From assembly GCA_944359065.1 (NCBI GenBank), contig CALVSP010000005.1, positions 1 to 42,093 on the forward strand: a stretch of 42,093 nt of DNA. The letters run 5' to 3'. Both the position numbers and the translations under genes were made by a program. The notes beneath the pieces were generated by a model. That model saw only the letters and a program-made list of their open reading frames with translations, did not search any database and was not told the origin of the DNA. Positions 16,616 through 24,057 of the stretch are shown piece after piece (the stretch's first letter is position 1; every line of letters starts with the position of its first letter). This DNA comes from an uncultured Bacilli bacterium. GTDB taxonomy: Bacteria > Bacillota_I > Bacilli_A > RF39 > UBA660.

Positions 16616-16638
16616 TTTATGTCCTAATACTCTTTTTA
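16607..16638 (+). terminator. Strong rho-independent terminator
   Basis: GAGTATTAG / CTAATACTC, a perfect 9-bp stem with an 8-base loop, followed by TTTTT. It overlaps the stop codon of the 108-aa gene. Confidence 0.88.
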
Positions 16639-16738
16639 TTTTCCAAAAAACTCACGGAAAAATTAAATTTGTGTGAATATAGGTGGGCTGTCGGTCTTGA
16701 TATTTTTTATTTTTTTATTCCTGTACCCTAGGGGGGGA

Positions 16739-17173
16739 CTACCTATTGTATTCTATTTGATAATGGTTTTTACTATTTAATTTTTTATTACGATTAATAT
16801 ATTTTTGCATATCTTCTAATAAAAATTCTGGTATGATTTCTCTTTCTATCCATCTAATAGATTTATCATAGTTTCTTTCTTCTTGTTCTGGTGATAATGG
16901 TACTACTCCTAATTTGAAATATCCATCTTTTTTCATTTCTACTAAAATAGATAAATAATAATTATTCTTAACTACTTTAGTTCTATCTAAGATATCATGT
17001 ATAGTTGGCATATAAGTTCTTTCTTTACAAAGTTCTATAATTGCCTTTTTAAATACTTCTGATTCTATATCTTGTAACATTTCATACCATATTGAAATAT
17101 CATCATTACTAATAATTTTTTGATAACAAGATGATAGTATTTTGATTCCTTCTACAAAATCTATTTTATCCAT
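16739..17173 (-). CDS. Phage helicase loader/inhibitor-like protein (G39P-type)
   Basis: 144 residues. The N-terminal 75 residues follow the G39P loader pattern: 'FVEGIKILSSCYQK', 'WYEMLQDIESEVFKKAI' and PTIHDIL. Such proteins bind a replicative DNA helicase and deliver it to a phage or satellite origin. The C-terminal part is charged. The ATG overlaps the stop of the replication initiator reading frame (ATGGATAA), the classical initiator-loader gene order. A G/C run (CCCTAGGGGGGG) of unknown meaning lies just after the stop at 16727-16738. Confidence 0.65.
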   Translation of the reverse strand: MDKIDFVEGIKILSSCYQKIISNDDISIWYEMLQDIESEVFKKAIIELCKERTYMPTIHDILDRTKVVKNNYYLSILVEMKKDGYFKLGVVPLSPEQEERNYDKSIRWIEREIIPEFLLEDMQKYINRNKKLNSKNHYQIEYNR

Positions 17174-17987
17174 TTTGTCTATCTCTCATTTCCTTAGCTC
17201 TTCTAATTTCTTCTAAAGATATATCTTGAATAGTTTTAGCTTTAGCTTGTTGATGTAAGTACCTTTCAAATTTAGATCCAAATAATGTTTCAGGTGTAAG
17301 ATATGGTTTCATTTTAGGATTATTAATTCACTCGCTTGTTTTCTTATCTATAACTATTTTAATATCATTAATTGTATATTTTTTTAATATATTAGCTATT
17401 AATTTCTTATACTCATCTATTAATATAAAATTAGAATTAGTTTTATAGTTTAAATAGTCTATTATGTCTTGATACTCTTTTTTATTTATTTCTATTTCTT
17501 TTTTATTAGTTATAATTTCTAAATTATGTTTATTAGTTTTATTATCTATATATACCTTACTATTTGGCTTAAATTTTTTCTTACATTTTGACTTACTTTT
17601 GTCAGGATTCTTAATTCTATATTCTCTCATATTCATAGCACCCACTGTTGTTTGATTAGTAAGTACTAATGCATCTTCTATATAATATTTGTTTTCTCTT
17701 TTTTCCATCATTCCTGTATCTAAAAAATAATCAATAGCATCATTTATTAATTTTTCTGAATGATTGGTTTCTGTTGCTAATTCTTTTATTGTATACGGAA
17801 TCTTTTTAGATCCTACTTTTTTTATTAAGTAACCATCTTTATTTATTGTTTTAAATATTAGTTTAAAATATAAAATTATTTTCTCATATCCATTAGGTTC
17901 ATTTTGTAAGAATTTTAATACATCATTATCAAAAAAGTTTGATTTGAGCATAAAGTAATAATATTTTTCTTTATTATAAGTTCCCAT
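17166..17987 (-). pseudogene. Phage-type replication initiator (replisome organiser) interrupted by one in-frame TGA
   Basis: Residues 1-125 match phage replisome-organiser N-terminal winged-helix domains (FFDNDVLKFL, YTIKELATETNHS). From about residue 170 the conserved phage C-terminal domain starts ('IIDYLNYKTNSNF', 'INDIKIVIDKKTSE'). At 17330-17328 a TGA stops the frame after KKTSE. The same frame then continues for 53 more codons as INNPKMKPYLTPETLFGSKF, which is the expected rest of that domain. In relatives a Trp usually sits at the stop position, so TGG to TGA is the likely change. The truncated 219-aa product lacks the end of the C-terminal domain. The start overlaps the gene upstream by 14 bases. 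Confidence 0.75.
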
Positions 17988-18237
17988 GTTTAGAATTATT
18001 AATTGATACTAAAAAATCTACATTGATTTTAAAATAATCAATTACTTTCTCCATCGGTACTAAGTTATTAGGTAGTTTAAATCCACTTGATATAATTTCA
18101 TCCGATATTTTATTTTTAATATCTCTTGCTTTATTTCTTCCCACAGCACCTATTTTCATTATATCTTGTACAGTAGCCCACTGACTATTTAGTATTTCTA
18201 GCATTTCATCTGCCGATAATATTGTTTTACTTTTCAT
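17974..18237 (-). CDS. Small HTH protein, excisionase-like (DUF3173-like)
   Basis: 87 residues. 'WATVQDIMKIGAVGRNKARD' is a helix-turn-helix-like module followed by a short wing (GFKLPNNLVPMEKVIDYF), which is the layout of DUF3173 and MerR-type excisionase proteins on Gram-positive mobile elements. It would bind attachment-site DNA or regulate the replication genes that follow. Ribosome binding site AGAGGAAA. It is second in the minus-strand operon that begins next to the repressor promoter. Assignment as excisionase rests on size, position and HTH pattern only. Confidence 0.55.
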   Translation of the reverse strand: MKSKTILSADEMLEILNSQWATVQDIMKIGAVGRNKARDIKNKISDEIISSGFKLPNNLVPMEKVIDYFKINVDFLVSINNSKHGNL

Positions 18238-18250
18238 TAAAAAATTTCCT

Positions 18251-18282
18251 CTTTGTTATAATTATTTAAGTTTACCGAACTT
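18251..18282. repeat. 32-bp inverted repeat, left copy (pairs with 19575-19606)
   Basis: Inverted relative to 19575-19606 with one mismatch in 32 bases. It includes the 3' end of the XRE gene (FGKLK-stop). The two copies flank the regulatory switch with the repressor, a 1.3-kb segment that could in principle invert. Confidence 0.75.
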
Positions 18283-18591
18283 ATCATTATCATTTTTCTT
18301 ATCTAAAATTTTTTTACTATTTTCAGAATCTAACATTTCTTTAATTCTTTTCATTTCTCGATCTAATTTCTTTTGTATTCTTTTCTCTTCTTCTTGTTTG
18401 TCATGAACAATAAAAGAGTACCAGTTATCAACATCATATACTTCTTGCATTCTTTTTAAAAGATTGTTATTTGGTATTTTAGTAAAGTTTTCAATTGATC
18501 TTAATTCTGATGTTTTTATGTTTAATAACTTAGCTGCTTCTGTAATAGAAAGACCTTTATTTACCCTAAATGCTTTAGGTGTTGCTTGCAT
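18262..18591 (-). CDS. XRE-type HTH protein, first gene of the lytic/replication operon
   Basis: 109 residues. Residues 8-60 have an XRE-like HTH (VNKGLSITEAAKLLNIKTSE), followed by 'IPNNNLLKRMQEVYDV' and then a charged coiled-coil region (residues 65-109, many Lys and Glu). It faces the CI-like repressor across a 200-base operator region, the position of Cro or an early activator. Ribosome binding site AGGAAGGAGG. Its last codons lie within a 32-base inverted repeat whose other copy is at 19575-19606. Confidence 0.7.
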   Translation of the reverse strand: MQATPKAFRVNKGLSITEAAKLLNIKTSELRSIENFTKIPNNNLLKRMQEVYDVDNWYSFIVHDKQEEEKRIQKKLDREMKRIKEMLDSENSKKILDKKNDNDKFGKLK

Positions 18592-18682
18592 TGTATCCTC
18601 CTTCCTATTTTAATCATACGCTTTTTATAATTGTTTGTAAGCGACCTTTTATGCCCAATTCATTTTTTTCACTCTCCCTTCT

Positions 18683-18776
18683 ATTATAAGAATACTACCT
18701 GATTACGAAAATGTAAATACAAATTATGATTTTTTTCATAATTTTACTTGTATGTTTTCGTATTTTAAGTTATACT
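18683..18776. promoter_or_regulatory. Divergent promoter and nested palindromic operators of the repressor switch
   Basis: Three nested inverted repeats share a centre near 18733: TACGAAAA (18704) with TTTTCGTA (18755), TACAA (18718) with TTGTA (18748), and ATTATGA (18723) with TCATAAT (18736). On the plus strand TTGTAT (18748), 17 bases, TATACT (18771) should drive the repressor. On the minus strand a TATAAT (18688-18683) should drive the XRE operon, with a -35 inside the left operator arm. Repressor binding can therefore control both directions. Confidence 0.7.
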
Positions 18777-18796
18777 TATTTTAGAGGAGGATGCCT

Positions 18797-19525
18797 ATGA
18801 AAAAACAAGAAACATTTGCTGAAAAAGCAAGAAGACATGACTATTCAATTGAACAACTTTTTGTTAATAACTTAAAGGCTATTATGGCTGAAAAGAAAAT
18901 AACAAGAACTCAGCTTGCTAAAATGTTAGATATGCCATACACTACCCTTTGTGATTGGTGTAATGGAAGAATCTATCCTAAGTATGAAAAAATTGAAAAG
19001 ATAGCTAATGTTTTAAAAGTTGATCCAAGTGAACTTGCGGGACTTGAATTAACATCTGACAAAAATAGCGATGATGATTTATCTAATGAAGTTGCAAGAA
19101 TAAATGTTTTGAAATACCTTCCTTCAGATGCAAGTGTAAGAAAGCCACATCCTTCATTAGTTTGGTTTGAGACAAATATTGCACCAGAATTACTACAAAA
19201 TAATAGTTATTATTTTGGTTTAAGAGTGAACGATAACACTATGGATCCTAAGCTATATAAAAATGATTGGGTAATATTTAGACAAACAGATACAATAGAT
19301 GATGATGGAATATATTGCCTAAGACATCTAGGTTGTGAAACAATGATAAGAAAAGTTGTCTTATTAAAAAATGGATTTTTAGTAATCCAAACTCATTCAT
19401 CTTGGAAAGAAGGTAAAGATAAATCTTACTCACAATCTTATTCAATCAATGATATTGGAAAAGAAATAGAAATACTTGGGAAAGCGATCAGATATTCTAT
19501 TTCTGAGCATGAGAATGAATTATAA
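18797..19525 (+). CDS. CI/LexA-like repressor with XRE HTH and S24-type C-terminal domain (catalytic Ser replaced)
   Basis: 242 residues. The start is the ATG 6 bases after GAGGAGG; the earlier ATG overlaps that site. Residues 20-80 are an XRE HTH ('KKITRTQLAKMLDMPYTTLC'). Residues 125-235 are an S24/LexA-like domain: 'FGLRVNDNTMDPKLYKNDWV', then MIRKVVLL with the usual Lys. In active repressors the first motif reads G-D-S-M; here it is D-N-T-M, so the Ser nucleophile is replaced by Thr. RecA-stimulated self-cleavage may be slow or absent, which would uncouple the element from the SOS response. Satellite repressors are often relieved by helper-phage proteins instead. Confidence 0.82.
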   Translation: MKKQETFAEKARRHDYSIEQLFVNNLKAIMAEKKITRTQLAKMLDMPYTTLCDWCNGRIYPKYEKIEKIANVLKVDPSELAGLELTSDKNSDDDLSNEVARINVLKYLPSDASVRKPHPSLVWFETNIAPELLQNNSYYFGLRVNDNTMDPKLYKNDWVIFRQTDTIDDDGIYCLRHLGCETMIRKVVLLKNGFLVIQTHSSWKEGKDKSYSQSYSINDIGKEIEILGKAIRYSISEHENEL

Positions 19526-19560
19526 AAAAAAGACCACTGCTGGAACAGTGATCAAGTGAA

Positions 19561-19656
19561 AAATCCCTAATTTAAAGTTCGGTAAACTTAAACAATTATA
19601 ACAAAGTATAATTTTGGAGATTTCTCGTATTTAATTATATCACCAATTAGGGATTT
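19561..19656 (+). promoter_or_regulatory. Integrase leader with a 12-bp long-range inverted repeat
   Basis: AAATCCCTAATT (19561-19572) and AATTAGGGATTT (19645-19656) are perfect complements separated by 72 bases, just upstream of the integrase start. The enclosed stretch holds the right copy of the 32-bp inverted repeat. A short CACTG / CAGTG hairpin precedes it at 19534-19549, after the repressor stop. It may fold as an mRNA leader that limits integrase expression or be a recombinase site. Confidence 0.45.
19575..19606. repeat. 32-bp inverted repeat, right copy (pairs with 18251-18282)
   Basis: See the left copy at 18251-18282: 31 of 32 bases match in inverted orientation. Here it is non-coding, between the repressor stop and the integrase start. 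Confidence 0.75.
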
Positions 19657-19678
19657 CTACAAGAAAGTTGGTGAAATA

Positions 19679-20788
19679 ATGGCAGTTTACAAAGATCCTA
19701 AGCCTACTAAAAATGGTAGAGCTTGGTATTTTAAATTTAGCTATAAAGATGCATTTGGTGCTACTAAACAATATAGATCTAAAAGATATTTAACTAAAAA
19801 GGAAGCATCTGATGCGGAGAGAATGTTTTTAGTTACTTCTACTGATAAAGTTGAAGATAATAATATGACCTTTAAGGATTTATATGATGAATTTAGAATG
19901 CATAACGATGAAATAATGAAAGATACTACTAAGTATGGTTATGATAATAAAGAAAAGTTCATAGAATGCTTCTTTACTGTTAAATTAAAAGATTTTAATA
20001 TTATGCAATTTGAACAATGGAAACGAGAAATAAATAAACATCATATATCTCTTAGATATAAAAATGATATTTATAAATTTCTTAAATCTATTTTAAACTT
20101 TGGTGTTAAATGGCATAACTTAAACTTTTAAGCAGTATATAATAAAATGACAAAGTTTCAAGATCCTAATGAACGAAGAAAAGAAATGGCTTATTATACT
20201 TATGATGAATTTAAAAAGTTTATTTCTAATGAAGAAGAACTGAGATGGAAATGTGTATTTGAAATATTATATTACTGTGGATTACGTAAAGGAGAATTAA
20301 AAGGTCTTACTTGGAAGGATATTTATTTTGATAAAAAAGTATTATCTGTTAATAAACAAATAACGCAAAGAAATAACCGTGTTAAATTCGAATCCTCGGA
20401 TACTAAGACAAGGGATAGTAGAAGAATAGTTCCAATTACTAAAGTCTTGTTAAATGACCTTAAAATGCTCTATGAGCAGGACAAAAAAGAATATTATGGT
20501 TTTAATGATGATTTTTTTGTTGTTTCAGATGCTAAACCTATAGCTGATTCTAATATATATCTTAGAAGAACTAAACTAGCAATACTTGCTGGTTTAAAAG
20601 TTATTAGGATCCATGATTTTAGACATTCCTGTGCATCACTACTTATTAATAATGGTGCTAATGTTACATTAGTTGCAAAATATTTAGGACATACAAAAAT
20701 CGAGGAAACACTAAATACATATTCACATATGTTTAGTACTGCCCTCGACTCTGTAGTTTCTGTTATAGATAGCTTAGAAGATGACTAA
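19679..20788 (+). pseudogene. Tyrosine integrase interrupted by one in-frame TAA
   Basis: One reading frame of 370 codons broken by a TAA at 20129-20131. The upstream part (150 aa) holds the AP2-like arm-binding domain ('GRAWYFKFSYKDAFGATKQY') and the SAM-like core-binding domain. The downstream part holds the catalytic domain with all expected residues: Arg in CGLRKGELKG, H-x-x-R in HDFRHS, the GHT histidine and Tyr in LNTYSHM. The stop is in the linker (HNLNF-stop-AVYNKMTKF), where AAA (Lys) to TAA would explain it. The second part begins with an ATG but no ribosome binding site. Integration and excision should be lost or depend on readthrough or a helper. Confidence 0.85.
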
Positions 20789-21670
20789 GCTATTTTTTAA
20801 TGATTTATACATATTAAAAATATATACTATCATTGCTATCATACTGAAGATAAACGTTAATATGCTATATACAGCAAACCAATACTTTAAAAATTTATAA
20901 TTAATAAATAACGGATGAATTGAAATAATAACTTGAGGAACAATTATTCCAAATATAGTTATTAGTAAAAAGGTTAATAAATCAATCTTTAAGTTGCTAT
21001 CTATTGCTTTTATTTTACTTTCTATATCTTGTTTTTCAATAATTTTCCAGTTATTGATATCCACAATTTTTGTGTAATCATTTGCTAAATCTCTTTCCTC
21101 CAAGTTTTCTTGAAGAGTAGCAAACTTATTAGAAATATTTAAACTTCCTAAATCAGGAAGACTAATTGGTCCATAATTAGTTCTTCTTACTTCAGCAAAT
21201 TTTGAACCAACTTCATAGTAAACCCAGTACATCTCATTGTCATTATATATTTTGTTCTCAGATAATATTTTTTCAATATCATCATGATAGTATTCTCTAT
21301 CCCTAAATATACTTCCAGCTTTTTTATATGCATCAATTACCTCATTATAAGCTTCTTCTCTTTCTTCTGCAGATAAACCATGTGCATCATATTCATCTAT
21401 ATTAAAATCACTTTCAATTACATGAGTATATATTTCATCAATAAAAGCTTCTCTATTATTCTTAAATATTCTTTCTTTTCTTATTTTAATTCGATTACTA
21501 TTATACTCAATTTCTTTATTCAATATATTTAATTTATCAACTAATTCAGACTTTTCTATTTTCAAATTTAACAGCTTTGTAACTAATAATCCACCAATAA
21601 TTGCAATGAATATTCCGATTGTTTGAATGTTTAATTCTGTAAAGTGTAAAATGTTATCTAAATCAAACAT
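20774..21670 (-). CDS. Membrane protein of unknown function (298 aa), last gene of the AbiE operon
   Basis: The start is the ATG 5 bases after GGAGGG. An N-terminal membrane helix ('TIGIFIAIIGGLLVTKLL', about residues 16-34) is followed by a helical cytoplasmic-type domain of about 180 residues and two C-terminal membrane helices ('LLTFLLITIFGIIVPQVII' and 'YWFAVYSILTFIFSMIAMIV'). No family recognised. It starts just after the stop of the 202-aa gene and ends convergently with the integrase (15-base overlap). Membrane proteins next to abortive-infection genes are often effectors that damage the envelope; this is context only. Confidence 0.65.
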   Translation of the reverse strand: MFDLDNILHFTELNIQTIGIFIAIIGGLLVTKLLNLKIEKSELVDKLNILNKEIEYNSNRIKIRKERIFKNNREAFIDEIYTHVIESDFNIDEYDAHGLSAEEREEAYNEVIDAYKKAGSIFRDREYYHDDIEKILSENKIYNDNEMYWVYYEVGSKFAEVRRTNYGPISLPDLGSLNISNKFATLQENLEERDLANDYTKIVDINNWKIIEKQDIESKIKAIDSNLKIDLLTFLLITIFGIIVPQVIISIHPLFINYKFLKYWFAVYSILTFIFSMIAMIVYIFNMYKSLKNSLVIF

Positions 21671-21671
21671 A

Positions 21672-22280
21672 CTACCCTCCAAACATAGATGTAATCAGTG
21701 GTAAAAAAGCAATACCTACATCTACACTTTTATCTGCTAACCAAATCATAATTGGCTTTACTTTAGACCATTTAGTTTTCTTATTATCTTTTGATTGATA
21801 TATTGATCTCAGTTCTTCTAACTTTTTTAAAGCCTCTATTGTTTGTTCTTCAGTTAAGGATTCATTGTTTTTCAAATTATTCTCAACAATGCTAAAGTTA
21901 ACTACTGTTGCATTTGTATTAGTATTTGTGTTAGCATTAGCATTTTTATTACTGTTATATATTTTGACGCCACTTGAATTCTTTCCATTAAAGATTTCAT
22001 ATACTTTTAAATCTAAGTCTTGTTTATAACCTTCAAGTTTACCAATCATATTTTCTAAATTTTCTGATATACCACTTTTACCAATAAAATCATAATCAAA
22101 TCCCAAATTATCTGACCATCCAAACTGACTTAATCCCCATGTATCGATTTTTGATTGATACTTACTATCCATATATTTATGGATTTTCATCATTTCATCA
22201 AGATCATCTTTATTTAAAACTTCTTTTATAGAATTAATATCTTTTTCAATTTCTCTTTTCATTTGATTTATCTTGCTCAT
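21672..22280 (-). CDS. Unknown protein (202 aa) with hydrophobic C-terminus, third gene of the AbiE operon
   Basis: The N-terminal 105 residues are helical and charged. A low-complexity Asn/Thr linker (NANANTNTNTNATV, about 113-126) follows, then a helix (ESLTEEQTIEALKKLEEL), and finally 'IMIWLADKSVDVGIAFLPLI' ending TSMFGG. The last 30 residues look membrane-interacting. I have the impression that similar tails end other phage and defence-island proteins, but no family name is certain. Ribosome binding site GGAGG. It lies 10 bases after the AbiEii stop and abuts the membrane protein gene, so these two may act together. Confidence 0.6.
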   Translation of the reverse strand: MSKINQMKREIEKDINSIKEVLNKDDLDEMMKIHKYMDSKYQSKIDTWGLSQFGWSDNLGFDYDFIGKSGISENLENMIGKLEGYKQDLDLKVYEIFNGKNSSGVKIYNSNKNANANTNTNTNATVVNFSIVENNLKNNESLTEEQTIEALKKLEELRSIYQSKDNKKTKWSKVKPIMIWLADKSVDVGIAFLPLITSMFGG

Positions 22281-22290
22281 ACAAAACCTC

Positions 22291-23127
22291 CTATACTGCT
22301 ACTGGCATTATTACCTTAACTATTTCTTCAATACATTGCATTATTTCATCATAATCAATGTCATTTGCATATTCATATTTTTTCTTGTAAGAATCCCATC
22401 GATTTTTAATTATTTTGCTATCTTTTAATATGGTTATTGCTTCTTCAATATTTCCGGTATAATTTCTCTTTTCAAATGTTTTATCTATAGCCTTACGTAG
22501 ATCATCAACTTTAACATCGTTCCATCCTTTTGTGTATATCAAATATAAATCATAATAATCTCTTATCCTACTATTAGCTTCTGCTCTTCTTAGAATTGTT
22601 TCTAATTTCTCAGCTATTACAGTTTCAATGTTGTATGACCATACATTAACATAACTATCGCCTAATATAGGACGGTACTTATACACAATTGGTTTTGGAG
22701 TAATTGGATCTCCTGTGGCTATATCAATTTGAAAGTTTTCTCTAATTGTATCGACTTTAACATTCAGAATTACTCTAAATCCACCATATTGATCTTCTTC
22801 ACGTATATTACCAATCTCTACAAAGTTTATTAAGGCTCCATCATTTATATCTATTGAGGTAATTGATTTAATCATCTCTTCAACATTTTCTTTAGTGAAA
22901 TTAGCATCTTTAATTTCAGTATCTATATCTTTAGTAGATCGACTCTCTAATCCAAATAATGTACTTAAATAAAATCCACCTTTTAAAATGAAATTATCAT
23001 GATATTTACTTACAGCTAATCTTTCTATAAATCTATCGTACATATATAAACGAAGTAATGTATTAAAATCTAGATTACGCTTTACTGCTATATTTTTTAA
23101 TTTGTCTTTTACTTGCATACTATTCAT
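22291..23127 (-). CDS. abiEii: AbiEii-type nucleotidyltransferase toxin
   Basis: 278 residues of the AbiEii/AbiGii family, minimal nucleotidyltransferases of type IV toxin-antitoxin systems. The signature LKGGFYLSTLFG followed by 'SRSTKDIDTEI' holds the GG (50-51) and the metal-binding Asp67 and Asp69. The later WSYNIETVIAEKLETI and RIRDYYDLYLI motifs are also intact. AbiEii proteins are reported to modify tRNA acceptor ends and halt growth, giving phage exclusion. The ATG overlaps the AbiEi stop, so the antitoxin is translated first. Confidence 0.88.
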   Translation of the reverse strand: MNSMQVKDKLKNIAVKRNLDFNTLLRLYMYDRFIERLAVSKYHDNFILKGGFYLSTLFGLESRSTKDIDTEIKDANFTKENVEEMIKSITSIDINDGALINFVEIGNIREEDQYGGFRVILNVKVDTIRENFQIDIATGDPITPKPIVYKYRPILGDSYVNVWSYNIETVIAEKLETILRRAEANSRIRDYYDLYLIYTKGWNDVKVDDLRKAIDKTFEKRNYTGNIEEAITILKDSKIIKNRWDSYKKKYEYANDIDYDEIMQCIEEIVKVIMPVAV

Positions 23128-23746
23128 ACATCATACTCACAAAATCCATAACTTCTTCTTTTATACCAAACATATCGGCATACTTAGAAAGTTTTATTAG
23201 ATCATTGTTCTTTCTTTTAAGATATTCTTTTATTGCATATTTTACATGCTCAAGATCCATTCTCTTTTTGGAACGAATTATATCGCATATACATCTTTCT
23301 ATGTCATAAGCTTTTACCTTATTTCCTTGTGGTGTTTCAACTTCAGTAATTCCAACATCATAGAACTTATCATCTACATAAAAAACGTTATGCTTTTTTA
23401 GCTTAGGATTATTATATTTTTTTGTAACAGTTATATCAAAAGAACTATCTGGCGCTTTAATTGAAAGATTATGAAAATAAAGTGCAGTCATATGAGAATA
23501 GATTACTTTTGGAGTACTTACACTAAGTACATAATAAACATCTTCAATCTTAGCAGAATCTATATAAATTCCCTTAGCAACTTTTTCAATCATATTTTTT
23601 TTAGCCATAATAGATAGATAATTTCTACTTATATCAAAATCTTCAAGTTCTTTTGCAGTAATATATCCATTATTTCTTTCCATAAGTTTTTGAATAATTT
23701 CTATATTACTTTCATTTATAAACTCCTCTTTTGTCATAAAATCCAT
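23120..23746 (-). CDS. abiEi: AbiEi-type antitoxin and autorepressor
   Basis: 208 residues. The start is set at the ATG after AGAGGCG; an ATG 24 bases upstream lies at the predicted transcription start and lacks a site. The N-terminal winged helix ('LMERNNGYITAKELEDFDIS') and 'GIYIDSAK' are typical of AbiEi, and the second half has VYSHMTALYFHNL-like and KAYDIERCICDIIR motifs of the AbiEi C-terminal domain. AbiEi binds inverted repeats in its own promoter and neutralises AbiEii. A 7-bp inverted repeat surrounds the -10 box here, consistent with this. Confidence 0.85.
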   Translation of the reverse strand: MDFMTKEEFINESNIEIIQKLMERNNGYITAKELEDFDISRNYLSIMAKKNMIEKVAKGIYIDSAKIEDVYYVLSVSTPKVIYSHMTALYFHNLSIKAPDSSFDITVTKKYNNPKLKKHNVFYVDDKFYDVGITEVETPQGNKVKAYDIERCICDIIRSKKRMDLEHVKYAIKEYLKRKNNDLIKLSKYADMFGIKEEVMDFVSMMYE

Positions 23747-23768
23747 AATTTCGCCTCTTTGTTCATTC

Positions 23769-23805
23769 ATACGGACATTATATCATTTATCCGTATCATT
23801 GTCAA
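23769..23805 (-). promoter_or_regulatory. AbiE promoter with overlapping operator
   Basis: Minus strand: TTGACA (23805-23800), 17 bases, TATAAT (23782-23777), a full consensus promoter. ATACGGA / TCCGTAT (23769-23775 and 23790-23796) form an inverted repeat that straddles the -10 box, a natural site for AbiEi autorepression. Confidence 0.85.
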
Positions 23806-23865
23806 TATATTAAAAACTGATAAATTAAGAATTTTCAGTTTATTTGTCAAAAAGCAAATAATTTT

Positions 23866-23965
23866 CATTGAGAATTTTTGCCACTTTTGCCACTTTTTCT
23901 CAACGAGATCTTAAGCAATAAAAAATCCATTGAAGATTTTTGCCACTTTCGGCATTTCTCAATGA
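23866..23965. repeat. Two related inverted-repeat units beside the right end of the element
   Basis: Unit 1 (23866-23904) and unit 2 (23927-23965) each have CATTGA...TTCTCAA-type arms around a shared ATTTTTGCCACTTT core, about 60 bases apart and 20-120 bases from the right 26-bp repeat. Placement and repetition suit integrase arm-type or excisionase sites. They also lie upstream of the AbiE promoter. No gene is present between 23747 and 24204 apart from these sites and the small RNA. Confidence 0.5.
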
Positions 23966-23984
23966 ACTATTTTAAAACTCAATT

Positions 23985-24010
23985 TTTTTGTACCTAAATT
24001 GTACCTAAAA
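23985..24010. repeat. Right 26-bp direct repeat, candidate attR
   Basis: Identical over 26 bases to 8332-8357 in direct orientation, with two tandem TTGTACCTAAA units. Chromosomal genes (recG onward) resume just beyond it. Confidence 0.65.
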
Positions 24011-24057
24011 TTATTTTAACAATACTGATACCTCGCAAGCCCTTATAAAGTGGGCAC

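Larger units (their letters stand above)
8332..24010. mobile_element. Integrative element resembling a phage satellite (PICI-like) or prophage remnant, with defence cargo
   Basis: Bounded by the 26-bp direct repeat. Contents: a CI-like repressor and integrase on the plus strand; divergent HTH, excisionase-like, replication initiator and helicase-loader-like genes on the minus strand; a Dam-type methylase; a GHKL-ATPase operon; and an AbiE operon. No capsid, tail, terminase or conjugation genes are present. Size, divergent regulatory switch and replication module fit phage-inducible chromosomal islands, but the Gram-positive PICI packaging genes are not recognisable. Integrase and replication initiator each contain a premature stop, so the element is probably defective. 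Confidence 0.75.

Noticed and set aside
16727..16738. G/C-rich block CCCTAGGGGGGG after the helicase-loader gene as a cos/pac or origin site
   Set aside because: No terminase gene or iterons are found, and the block alone does not support a function.
17328..17330. UGA read as Trp (genetic code 4)
   Set aside because: prfB is present with its UGA-dependent frameshift site, so RF2 and UGA termination are active; a nonsense mutation is simpler.
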